From assembly GCA_963750395.1 (NCBI GenBank), contig CAVVQM010000013.1, forward strand, positions 29,333 through 93,332: a DNA stretch of 64,000 bases. The letters are read 5' to 3'. The translations under genes were made by a program, and so were the position numbers. Shown in pieces: positions 45,684-53,559 of this stretch. The notes beneath the pieces were generated by a model, which was given only the letters and a program-made list of their open reading frames with translations, had not been told where the DNA came from and did not search any database. Position 1 is the first letter of the stretch; every line of letters begins with the position of its first letter. This DNA comes from JADJPO01 sp963750395. GTDB taxonomy: Bacteria > Actinomycetota > Actinomycetes > Actinomycetales > Kineosporiaceae.

Positions 45684-45711
45684 AGCCACTCCCGAAGATC
45701 GGGAAGTGGCT
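45684..45711 (+). terminator. Terminator after tRNA-Thr
   Basis: AGCCACTCCCGA (45684-45695) pairs with TCGGGAAGTGGCT (45699-45711) with one bulged A and an AGA loop, followed by TCTTGATCGTTT. A good factor-independent terminator. Confidence 0.7.
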
Positions 45712-45985
45712 TCTTGATCGTTTGTCAGCAGATCGTCAGCAGACCTCGCCGTCATCCGACGCACGACGACGGGCCGGATCGAACACGGGCGGTGCTCCGC
45801 GGAGCCGACCCGCGGGTCCAGCCACGCCTCGCCAGATCGATCGCCACGGGCGATCGACCGTGCTCGGTTGGCCAACTGGTTGGGTCCGGTTTGGTCGCGC
45901 CGGGCAGCGGTTGGTCACCGTTGGGCCAACTGGCTGGCCGTGGGTGGGTGTGAACACGGACCCGAGCGCAGAACCCCGGACTGCC

Positions 45986-46242
45986 ATGACACATCGACGT
46001 GCCACGCCTGGCGAGCAGCCGAGTCGCCGACCATGGACCCTCGACGAGGTCCGTCGCCTGGGCTTGACGACCGACCTGGAGACCGCCGTCGAGGTCATCG
46101 GCATCGGTCGGACACCGCCTACGACCTGGCCAAGCGGTGCGCCTTCCCCGTCCGGCTGCTCCGTCTCGGTCGACGGGTTCTCGTGCCGGTGCCCGATCTG
46201 CTCGCCTTCCTGGGGGCCGATCCGGGGGAGGCCGACCGATGA
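45986..46242 (+). CDS. Excisionase-like helix-turn-helix protein, one frameshift
   Basis: From ATG 45986 the first frame gives RRPWTLDEVRRLGLTTDLET and AVEVIGIGR; near 46110 the frame changes to DTAYDLAKRCAFPVRLLRLG followed by RRVLVPVPDLLAFLGAD and the stop at 46240-46242. The joined protein of about 85 residues has the MerR-like helix-turn-helix plus wing of excisionase-type (Xis) proteins found in actinobacterial integrative elements. The stop overlaps the next start (ATGA). A decayed gene is possible, but the simple one-base break resembles the other indels. Confidence 0.6.
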
Positions 46243-46427
46243 GGGCCTCTGCCGTGATCGGGGTTGACCACCGGGCCGCCGATCGCCCCGCCCGCTGGAA
46301 TGCGCGAAGGGCCCCGCAACTGGGCCGTGACTCGACCGCGACGGGCCCGCTGCTACTCCCAGGCACGTGTACATGGTGCTCGGCGGACCCAACCGACGCA
46401 TTCGCCCTGGTCGGAGGTGTGCCTTGA
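46239..46427 (+). CDS. Small overlapping gene, unknown
   Basis: 62 residues from ATG 46239. It overlaps the excisionase-like stop by four bases and its own stop overlaps the next TTG start (TTGA, 46424-46427). It has no recognisable domain; the composition is Arg/Ala-rich. Support comes only from the double coupling, so it may be just a link in the operon. Confidence 0.4.
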   Translation: MRASAVIGVDHRAADRPARWNARRAPQLGRDSTATGPLLLPGTCTWCSADPTDAFALVGGVP

Positions 46428-47405
46428 CCCAACCGGTCGATCCAGTCCGCCCCCGACAAGCCCCGGAGGGGGCCTCCTCTCGTACGGGGGAGGAGACACG
46501 TCGAGGGCGCCGTCGGGTGGCCACGGGTCACGACCTGCTCCGGCTGGCTCACCAGCTGCAGCCTCGCGATCAGGTCATCGCTGCCCTCCTCGTGGAACAC
46601 CGGGTGCTGACCACCAGCCAACTCGCCGCCGTCCTGTTCGGCTCGCTGTCGGCCGCCCGCACCCGGCTCTACCGGCTCCGCGCTCGGGACTGGGTGGTCT
46701 CGTTCACTCCGGTCCGACCCGGTGATCGGGTGGAGACCCACTGGGTTGCCGGCCCGGTGGCTGCTCGCTACGTCGCGGCGCAGGACGGCGTCCCGCCACC
46801 GACGCCGAGGGCGTGGCGGGATCGGGCCGAGGCCATCGCCGCCAGCGCGCACCCGGTGCACACCATGGGCGCCAACCAGGTGTTCGTCGACCTGCTCGCC
46901 CACGCGCGGACCACCCGGGCACTCGACTCGCCCGCTGGTGGGGACCGGTCCGGACGGCCGCCGCGAGGGGCAGCGAGTCCATCCCGACGGCCACGGCGTC
47001 TGGGCACACGGCGGATGCCAGGTCGGATTCTGGCTCGAGTACGACACCGGCACCGAGCCCCTGCACCGGCTTGTGGCCAAGATCGACCCCTATGCCCGAC
47101 TACGGCGAATCGGTGGACCCGACTACCCCGTGCTGTTCCACCTGCCAAACCAGACCCGCGAGGCCAATCTGCATCGCCAGCTCGCCGAGTGTGAAGATCG
47201 GCTCCTGACCACTGTCGCCACGACCACGCCTGCCACCGTCGGCGGAACCGAGGCCGGCTTGGCGGGGCCGGTGTGGCTCGCCGGCGCCCACGACGAGCGG
47301 CAACGGCTGATCGACCTGCCCAGCACGCGAGGCCGACCAGGTCCCTACCACCCTGGCCCGCCCACACTCGACCAGGATCCGCTGCGACTCCTGGGCTTCG
47401 GTTGA
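46424..47405 (+). CDS. Replication-relaxation family protein, two frameshifts
   Basis: Starts at TTG 46424 with SD ggagg at 46413-46417. Frame 2 gives LLRLAHQLQPRDQVIAALLV, a winged-helix region (LTTSQLAAVLFGSLSAARTR) and NQVFVDLLAHART. A short piece in frame 1 reads LARWWGPVRTAAARGS (about 46920-46970), then frame 3 continues with VHPDGHGVWAHGGCQVGFWL, EYDTGTEPLHRLV and the end at 47405. In this order the pieces form the replication-relaxation family found on actinobacterial plasmids and integrative elements, where it may help start element replication. Repaired length is about 325 residues. Either sequencing indels or real decay. Confidence 0.72.
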
Positions 47406-47479
47406 CAGTGCGCCGGGATCTGAGACGTCCCTGCGGCGTGGTGGTACTGAGGTGACCTGGACAAGTACGGGAGGTTCTG

Positions 47480-47493
47480 GTCATACTTATGAC
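47480..47493. promoter_or_regulatory. Operator of the RelBE-type pair
   Basis: GTCATACTTATGAC is a perfect palindrome of two 6-base arms around CT. It covers the antitoxin start codon (47489-47491), so bound antitoxin would block its own expression. Confidence 0.6.
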
Positions 47494-47782
47494 TATGAGT
47501 ACGCCACTGTCGTTGGCCGAGGTCAAGGCGCACCTGTCCGAGTTGGTCGCCCGGGTGAACGGTCAGCATGAGCGCGTGACGGTCACAGTGCATGGCCGCC
47601 CGTCCGCGGTGCTGGTGTCGGTGGAGGATCTCGAGTCGTTGGAGGAGACCATCGCGGTGCTCGCCGACAGCAAGGCTGTCCAGGCTCTGGTCCAGTCCGA
47701 GGCTGAGCTTGCTCGTGGCGAGATCGTGAGCGCCGACGAGCTGGTCGCAGCCGTGGCTGCCCGGCGCCGTCCGGCGTCATGA
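47489..47782 (+). CDS. Phd/YefM-type antitoxin
   Basis: 97 residues from ATG 47489 (ATG 47495 is an alternative). The N-terminal fold reads PLSLAEVKAHLSELVARVNG, ERVTVTVHGRPSAVLVSVED and LESLEETIAVL, typical of Phd/YefM antitoxins that bind DNA as dimers. The C-terminal acidic helix would wrap the toxin. ATGA overlap with the toxin gene. Confidence 0.88.
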   Translation: MTMSTPLSLAEVKAHLSELVARVNGQHERVTVTVHGRPSAVLVSVEDLESLEETIAVLADSKAVQALVQSEAELARGEIVSADELVAAVAARRRPAS

Positions 47783-48066
47783 CCTCTGAGGCACCCAGCC
47801 CCTACACGCTCAAGACCACGCCGACCGTCCGACGCCAGCTCGCCGAGGAACTCCCCGAGGCCGTCGCGGCCGCCGCACTTGAGTTCATCACCGGTCCGCT
47901 CCTGGACAACCCCTACCGGGTCGGTCGACAGCTCAGCCCTCCCCTGGAGGACAGGTACAGCGCCCGACGCGGCACCTACCGGATCCTGTACCGCATCGAC
48001 GACAAGGCCTGCATCGTCACCGTCGTCCTGGTTACCCACCGCCGCGACGCCTACCGAACCCGATGA
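47779..48066 (+). CDS. RelE/ParE-family toxin
   Basis: 95 residues from ATG 47779, overlapping the antitoxin stop by four bases. It reads YTLKTTPTVRRQLAEELPEA, NPYRVGRQLSPPLEDRYSAR and GTYRILYRIDDKACIVTVVL, ending HRRDAYRTR, the RelE fold with its basic mRNA-cleaving surface (Arg-rich strands and a C-terminal Tyr). Likely cuts mRNA in the ribosomal A site when the antitoxin is degraded. Confidence 0.9.
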   Translation: MTSEAPSPYTLKTTPTVRRQLAEELPEAVAAAALEFITGPLLDNPYRVGRQLSPPLEDRYSARRGTYRILYRIDDKACIVTVVLVTHRRDAYRTR

Positions 48067-48133
48067 TCTGATCCGGTCGCACTACCCGCGGCATGAGGGT
48101 GCGATAGGACCGCTGTCGGCTCCACGGTTTTCA

Positions 48134-48574
48134 TCAGGTCGCGTAGGACAGGTCTGAGTAGGCGGTGCGAGCGAGCTTGGGCCTCTGCAGAAGTTGTTGG
48201 GCCAGCGCGGTGAGCAGCCAGTTCTTGTACTCCGCAACGCTCCAGTCGGCCTCACGGACCAGGCTGCGAAATACGTCGTGGCCGAAGAGGACGACGACGA
48301 TGTCAGTCGCTCGGTGGGCGTCGAGCCCCTGACGCAGCGCGCCGAGCTCGTTCAGCTTGGCCACCATCCGAGCCTGGCCGGCGCGCCGGTCGGCGGCCGC
48401 ATCCCGCCAGTAGCGCGCGACGTAGGGGTCCCCAGTCGCCGCCGCCACGGCCGGCCAGAGCGGCGCGGCCCGAACGAAGATGTCGGCGCCGTGCTCCACC
48501 GCCAGCGCCAGCACCCGCTGGCCGGAGGTGGCCGCGAGCATTTCCTGGACCCAGGCGCGCTGTCGCCGTGGCAT
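48134..48574 (-). pseudogene. TetR-family regulator, C-terminal domain only
   Basis: 146 residues from ATG 48574: ATSGQRVLALAVEHGADIFV, APLWPAVAAATGDPYVARYW, then ATDIVVVLFGHDVFRSLV. This is the ligand-binding half of a TetR-type regulator; the helix-turn-helix that should precede it is missing. Upstream sequence belongs to a different, plus-strand fragment (DUF1801, 48645). So a rearrangement has removed the DNA-binding part, and the remainder is probably inactive. Confidence 0.7.
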
Positions 48575-48644
48575 GCCGACTACGCGCCGGCAGCCGCCAT
48601 ACCCTGAGAATGTTCCCGTTGTCCGGCTGGCCCAGGAGCGCGTG

Positions 48645-48891
48645 ATGGACAAGGCCCGAAAGCCAGATTCGACCCGAAAGCCTCCCGTACCTTCAGAGAG
48701 CCACGCCGAGATCGCGGCTTGGATCCGGCGCGTGATGCCGGATCTGCATCCGATCGTCGACAACTTGGACAGCCTGATCCGGGAGGCGATCCCTGGGCTG
48801 CATTACGCCGTCAAGTGCTCTGGATGAAGCGCTGACGCCCGAGATGCGTCAGTGGGTCCAGCAGGCAGGGCGTGTGGCGGGTTGGCGGTGA
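48645..48891 (+). pseudogene. DUF1801 protein with internal deletion
   Basis: From ATG 48645 the first 60 residues read ESHAEIAAWIRRVMPDLHPI and REAIPGLHYAVK, the start of the DUF1801 fold, then the frame stops at about 48825. In another frame LTPEMRQWVQQAGRVAGW, the usual end of the family, follows directly to 48891. About 60 central residues are therefore missing, in addition to a frame change. This is genuine decay, not a single-base error. Confidence 0.65.
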
Positions 48892-48999
48892 CGGTTGCGG
48901 AAGCCACTGCCACACAACGCCACCCCTGACTTGGTACGCCTCCTGATTGAGATCAGCCAACGCCGCGATGCCCCTGGACCCCAACACGCACCTCAGTGG

Positions 49000-50073
49000 T
49001 CAGGACCCGTGGATTCGAGCGACCAGGGCTGCTCGGCTGGCGGTTGCCGTCTTGCTGAAGATTGATTTCAGGTGGTCCTGGACAGTGTGTTCGGACAGGG
49101 CCATCCGGCGCGCAAGGTGTCGGGTGTCCAGTCCCGTGAGCAGGAGCAGCAGGAGCTGGGTCTCCCGTGGGGTGAGGGCGTGAGCGGCGGCGAAGAGGTC
49201 GGCCCGGTCGGTCGGGGTGCTGTTCTCGAGGGTGACCGCGATCGTGTCGGCGGGGGAGAGGCGGGCTGCCCGCAGGGTCAGCCATCGGTTGCTGGTCAGG
49301 TGTACTCGCCCGGTCGGCGGGTGAGGGTCGAGTCCGTCCTCGTAGGCGAGCAGTTGGGCGGCCACGTTGTAGGCGGCCGCCGGGACGGGGTTGACCTGCT
49401 CGCCTGGCGGCAGCAGGGTGCGCAGGTAGGCGTCGGTCTGGGGGGTCTGGGCTAGCAGGCGCAGGTCCTCGCCGAGCATCAGCATGATGGGACCGCCCTT
49501 GAGGGCGGAGTCGGTGGAGGGGGGCGACTGGAACGTGGCGGCGATGGCGTCGCGCAGCGCCCGACACAGAACCGGCAGTAGGTCGCTGAGGAAGTCCACT
49601 TCCCGGGCGCTGAACCGAGGTGGCATGTCGGAACGGCTGTCGACGGTGCGGGTGGCGATCCGCCACAGATCGAGGAAGGCCCAGCATCCGTAGTTGTCCC
49701 GAAAGACCATCGACACGACGTCGGTGACGCCGTACTCGGCGAGAACCTCTCGCCACCATCGGCTGCGCTCTGGGACGCCGTGGGTTGCCTGACGGAGGGT
49801 GAGCGCCCGATCGGGGGGCAGCTGGGTCCAGCGGTTGACATCGGTGGCGTACTTGGCGCGGATCAGGCGCGGCAGCTCCTCCAGACTCGGCACCTGCGCC
49901 AGCGGCGCCACCCCCACACAGCTGGCAGGGTCGGTCAACACCCAGGCGTACGCGTCGAACGGCACGACCCGAGCCAGCTCGACGAGCACCTCCACACGCA
50001 GTGCCCTCGGATCGAGCCCCCCGGCGCACGTCTCCGTCACCCGTCGGGTGACCCGTGCCCAGCGATCGGACAT
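49000..50073 (-). CDS. LuxR-family transcriptional regulator
   Basis: 357 residues from ATG 50073. A GAF-like N-terminal half (VVPFDAYAWVLTDPASCVGV, YGCWAFLDLWR) precedes a LuxR helix-turn-helix: LTPRETQLLLLLLTGLDTRH, LARRMALSEHTVQDHLKSIF. These regulators sense small ligands and activate nearby genes. It is divergent from the small monooxygenase-like gene and the flavohemoglobin, with about 140 bases between, so it may control them. Confidence 0.85.
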   Translation of the reverse strand: MSDRWARVTRRVTETCAGGLDPRALRVEVLVELARVVPFDAYAWVLTDPASCVGVAPLAQVPSLEELPRLIRAKYATDVNRWTQLPPDRALTLRQATHGVPERSRWWREVLAEYGVTDVVSMVFRDNYGCWAFLDLWRIATRTVDSRSDMPPRFSAREVDFLSDLLPVLCRALRDAIAATFQSPPSTDSALKGGPIMLMLGEDLRLLAQTPQTDAYLRTLLPPGEQVNPVPAAAYNVAAQLLAYEDGLDPHPPTGRVHLTSNRWLTLRAARLSPADTIAVTLENSTPTDRADLFAAAHALTPRETQLLLLLLTGLDTRHLARRMALSEHTVQDHLKSIFSKTATASRAALVARIHGS

Positions 50074-50212
50074 GAACGGAGCCTACGAGGCGGGTCGGCA
50101 GCGCGCGCGTGTGGACGGTTCACCCCCAGAAATCTGGGATGCCGATGCCTCGTCGCCTGTGGCTACCGTCGTGCATCGACCACACCGCGGCATAACGTCG
50201 GAGGAACACCTC

Positions 50213-50524
50213 ATGTACACCCTGCACATCGAGCATCCGATCAGTGATTTCGACGTCTGGGCCGCGGCCTTCGCGCGGTTCGCTCAGCAACGCCTGGAAG
50301 CCGGGGTCTGCCGGGAGCGAATCAGCCGCCCCTCCGACGATCCCCGTTATGTCGTCGTCGATCTCGATTTCCACACGGCTCGCCAGGCCAAGGATTTCGA
50401 CGCCTTCCTACGACGGACCGTCTGGGCTGCGCCGGAGAACTCACCTGCACTTGTCGGCGCGCCCATCACGCAGGTTTTCGAACTCGCTCACGATCACGTC
50501 TCTGAACATCCTGCAACCCAGTAG
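50213..50524 (+). CDS. Small dimeric alpha/beta-barrel protein (antibiotic-monooxygenase-like)
   Basis: 103 residues from ATG 50213 with SD ggagg 8 bases upstream. It reads MYTLHIEHPISDFDVWAAAF, RYVVVDLDFHTARQAKDFDA and FLRRTVWA, a ferredoxin-like fold seen in ABM/DABB-type proteins. It might be a heme- or quinone-handling enzyme, but no catalytic residue can be named. It sits between the LuxR regulator and the flavohemoglobin. Confidence 0.6.
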   Translation: MYTLHIEHPISDFDVWAAAFARFAQQRLEAGVCRERISRPSDDPRYVVVDLDFHTARQAKDFDAFLRRTVWAAPENSPALVGAPITQVFELAHDHVSEHPATQ

Positions 50525-50742
50525 GGCCGCCCTCGACCATGGTGAGGGCATCGACGGCTCGAGCGGCCACGAGGGCGTCGCCGGATACTTCACCCCCGAG
50601 GCGCTCTGGTGGCACCGGATTCGGTTGCGCTACCGTCGAACTGGCCTGCACTCGTGTCCTCGACGTGAGGACCGGGAATGGATGATGCCGGCGCCTGGGC
50701 CGGTAGCTCCAATCAACGGTCAACGGATCGAGAGGCGCAGAC

Positions 50743-52068
50743 ATGTCGTCCACCGTGGTCGAGGAATCGTCGTTCCTGTCGCAGCGCTCAGCGGCTGTGG
50801 TCACCGCGACCGCGGAGGTGGTCGCCGCGCATGCGGAGCAGATCACCGCCCGGTTCTACCCGCGGATGTTCGCCGAGCACCCGGAGCTGTTGCGCGTCTT
50901 CAACCAGGGAAACCAGGCCACCGGTGAGCAGTCCCGGGCGCTGGCCGCGTCCGTGGTGGCCTACGCCGTCCAGCTGATCGACCCCGGCGCCCCCTCGTTC
51001 CACCACGTGATGAAACGCATCGCGTTCAAGCACATCTCGCTGGGGATCCGCCCCGAGCAGTACACCATCGTCGGCCATCACCTGCTCGGCGCGGTCGGTG
51101 ACGTCCTCGGGGACGCGATCACCCCGCAGATCGCCGACGCCTGGGACGAGGTGTACTGGCTCTTCGCGACCCAGCTCGTCGCCGAGGAAGCCCGCCTCTA
51201 TCAGCAGGCCGGGGTGGACCCGGCCCGGCCGCTGCGGCCCTACCGGGTGGTCCGCCGGATCGAGGAGACCCGCGACGTCGTCTCCCTCGTCCTGGAACCG
51301 GCCGACGGCGGGCAGCGACCGGCGATCAGCCCCGGGCAGTACGTGTCGGTGTTTGTCGACCTACCCGACGGGCGACGCCAACCCCGCCAGTACACCGTGT
51401 CCTCCACCGGCCTGGGTGAGCGGCTGCAGATCACGGTGCGCCGGGTCCGCGGGGTCGACGGCGCCCCGGACGGGCAGGTATCGACCTTCCTGCACGACCG
51501 GACTGCCGTCGGGGACGTCGTCGACGTCAGCGCCCCGGCCGGCGACTTCGTTATCGAGGACTCGCACGGGCCCCTCCTGCTGGCCAGCGCGGGCGCTGGG
51601 ATCACCACCGTGCTCCCGATCGTGGAACACATCGCCCGCACCGAGCCCGACCGCACGGTCGTGGTCGCCCACGCCGATCGCACCGCTCAGGACCACGCGC
51701 TGCGTGACGTCGTCCTGCACGTCGGCAGGCAGATGGACAACTTCACCGCCTACACCTGGTACGAGACCGTCAACCCCGACGACGACCGGGCCCGCCAGGG
51801 ACTCATGGACCTCACCGACATCCCACTGCCCGCGGACATCCAGGTCTTCACCTGCGGTCCCCTGCCGTTCATGCGGCACATCCGTTCCACCCTGCTCGCA
51901 CGGGGCGTCCCCGCCTCCCGCATCCGGTACGAGATCTTCGGACCCGACCTGTGGGCCACCGAGGTCGCCCCCCAGCAAACCCGGCAGCGCCTGAAGGAAC
52001 CGCGCGCCCGCGCGCCCCGTCACCACCAGCACCCTCCGGCGAAAAGGGGAGAGAGGGGTGTCCGATGA
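50743..52068 (+). CDS. hmp: Flavohemoglobin (nitric oxide dioxygenase)
   Basis: 441 residues from ATG 50743. The globin domain (1 to about 145) has FYPRMFAEHPELLRVFNQGN, heme-ligand His in IAFKHISLGI and the distal-side Gln/Tyr region. The FAD domain shows GQYVSVFVDLPDGRRQPRQY and TVSSTG; the NAD domain SAGAGITTVLPIVEHIA and FTCGPLPFMRHI. It converts NO to nitrate with O2 and NAD(P)H. The last 35 residues are a basic, Pro-rich extension. Its stop overlaps the next gene's ATG. Conserved catalytic features all look intact. Confidence 0.92.
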   Translation: MSSTVVEESSFLSQRSAAVVTATAEVVAAHAEQITARFYPRMFAEHPELLRVFNQGNQATGEQSRALAASVVAYAVQLIDPGAPSFHHVMKRIAFKHISLGIRPEQYTIVGHHLLGAVGDVLGDAITPQIADAWDEVYWLFATQLVAEEARLYQQAGVDPARPLRPYRVVRRIEETRDVVSLVLEPADGGQRPAISPGQYVSVFVDLPDGRRQPRQYTVSSTGLGERLQITVRRVRGVDGAPDGQVSTFLHDRTAVGDVVDVSAPAGDFVIEDSHGPLLLASAGAGITTVLPIVEHIARTEPDRTVVVAHADRTAQDHALRDVVLHVGRQMDNFTAYTWYETVNPDDDRARQGLMDLTDIPLPADIQVFTCGPLPFMRHIRSTLLARGVPASRIRYEIFGPDLWATEVAPQQTRQRLKEPRARAPRHHQHPPAKRGERGVR

Positions 52069-52418
52069 TCGGCACGTTGCGGACGGTGGTGCTCGATGCG
52101 GCCGAGGCCGGGCGGCTGGCCGCGTTCTCGCCGCCCTCGGCAGGTGGACCGAGCTGTACGCCGCTGGCCGACCCGGCCGGGCACCCGTTCGACCTGTGCC
52201 AGCCGGTGCTGTTCCAACAGAACGGCGAGTACCACGCGCCGCGGTGGCCGGACCCCGTGTATCCGCAGCAGGTTCATCTCGACGTCACAGTCGAGGACGT
52301 CGACGCGGCCGAGGCGGAGGTCCTGGAGCTGGGCGCCATCTCGCTGTCCTCCGGCGGGGTGAACTGGCGGGTCTACGCCGACCCGGCCGGCAAGCCGTCC
52401 TGTCTCTGCTGGGACTAG
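52065..52418 (+). CDS. VOC-family protein, rearranged or frameshifted
   Basis: From ATG 52065 (ATGA overlap with hmp) the start TLRTVVLDAAEAGRLAAF and the end VNWRVYADPAGKPSCLCWD are those of a glyoxalase-like VOC protein. Between them the frame is disturbed near 52125-52165: AALGRWTELYA lies in another frame, and a second ADPAGHPFDLCQ motif, normally found only at the end of a module, appears early. So part of one module is probably deleted or fused to a second copy. Function unknown. Confidence 0.5.
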   Translation: MIGTLRTVVLDAAEAGRLAAFSPPSAGGPSCTPLADPAGHPFDLCQPVLFQQNGEYHAPRWPDPVYPQQVHLDVTVEDVDAAEAEVLELGAISLSSGGVNWRVYADPAGKPSCLCWD

Positions 52419-52602
52419 CGCTCGGGTCACCGCCTCTAGCCGAGGCCGAGTCCCTTGTCGGCCTGTCGACGGCCGCCTCGCACGCGCTGCGCTGAGCCAC
52501 CGTGAAAAGAACGGGATTCGCAGGACGCCATGCTTCTGTCCACCCACCAAGAATTGATCTCGCAGAGGGCAATACACGACATGTCGCTTCGCCGGCACAC
52601 CG

Positions 52603-52803
52603 GTGATCAGGTGGGTCAAGGTGCTCAGCGTTCAAGATGCCGGGCCCACGCCCGGACAAGAACTGAAGCTGCCCGCGACCAAGGTGACCGTCCCGGTGGC
52701 GGCGCTGGGATCAAGGGGCCCAGCCGACGCAAACGTGTTCCTGGAGAACGGGCAATGGAAGTGGACAATGGCTCAGGAGAACCTGGACGGTTGTGGAGCC
52801 TGA
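52603..52803 (+). CDS. Possible small protein or C-terminal fragment
   Basis: A 66-residue open frame beginning with GTG 52603 and reading WVKVLSVQDAGPTPGQELKL, VTVPVAALGS, ENGQWKWTMAQENLDGC. Its composition is less Arg/Ala-rich than random frames here and looks like the end of a larger protein whose front is lost. I do not recognise it. The flanking 180 bases upstream and 300 downstream hold no gene. Confidence 0.3.
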   Translation: MIRWVKVLSVQDAGPTPGQELKLPATKVTVPVAALGSRGPADANVFLENGQWKWTMAQENLDGCGA

Positions 52804-53102
52804 TGGGCGTATTGCCATCCGCCCACAGCCGGAATGGTGGCGGCGTACCGACGTCCAAATCCTGGTCCGGTCCACATGCTCACCTCGGCGCGACGCGCGT
52901 CGGCGCGACGGGATGGTGTTCAGGCTTCTGAGCGTGCTGGGGCGATAGACATAGAGTGAGCAGTGATGCCATCGTCCTGAAGTAATGCATAGGAGTTGGA
53001 ATCTGGCGGGCTTGTTGTCGAGGAGTCGGTTCGCTTCCGAAGTATCCCCGTTGATACCGTGACATTGACCGGGGGTCCACCAGAAACAAGGGAGACGCAC
53101 AC

Positions 53103-53420
53103 GTGGCGCAGATGGTTCAAGTCCTGCTCAGCGACGACCTAGACGGCAGTGAAGCCACCCAGACTGTGACGTTCGGATGGCTGGGAGCGGAGTACGAGAT
53201 CGACCTCAACGACAAGAACTTCGCGGCGTTCGAGAAGGCCATCGGCAAGTACCTCGCCGCGGCCCGACGGACCGGTGGCCGGGCCCGCGGGGCCAAGCGG
53301 TCCACGGCGTCGGTCGACCTGGCGGCTGTGCGGGCTTGGGCCCGCGAACAGGGGTATGAGGTCAGTGACCGCGGCCGGGTCAGCGGCGAGATCATGGACG
53401 CCTACGCCGTCGCCCACTGA
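53103..53420 (+). CDS. lsr2: Lsr2 nucleoid-associated protein
   Basis: 105 residues from GTG 53103. N-terminal dimerisation part: MVQVLLSDDLDGSEATQTVT, FGWLGAEYEIDLNDKNFAAF. C-terminal DNA-binding part: VDLAAVRAWAREQGYEVSDR followed by GRVSGEIMDAY, with the RGR AT-hook-like triplet. Lsr2 coats AT-rich and foreign DNA in actinobacteria and silences it. Located within the accessory region, so it may be an extra copy. Upstream 300 bases have lower GC than the rest. Confidence 0.93.
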   Translation: MAQMVQVLLSDDLDGSEATQTVTFGWLGAEYEIDLNDKNFAAFEKAIGKYLAAARRTGGRARGAKRSTASVDLAAVRAWAREQGYEVSDRGRVSGEIMDAYAVAH

Positions 53421-53559
53421 CGCGCGCAGAAACACGCCTGCGCAGCCTCCAAGAGGCCATGCTCAATGGTCCAGCGTGTCAAGGGGCCCGTGACCTTTGC
53501 GGTTACGCCGGTCCCGCGAGTTGGTCGGCTTGCCGGCGTGCTGCTGCAAGCATGGGTAG

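Larger units (their letters stand above)
45593..47405 (+). mobile_element. Possible remnant of an integrated actinobacterial element
   Basis: An excisionase-like gene, a small overlapping gene and a replication-relaxation gene lie just after tRNA-Thr, as in integrative elements of actinobacteria. No integrase and no second copy of the tRNA 3' end were found within the window, so the element is either incomplete or extends differently. Limits are not defined. Confidence 0.35.

Noticed and set aside
45399..45875. Minus-strand frame across tRNA-Thr
   Set aside because: It reads through the tRNA and its terminator; a coding gene there is implausible.
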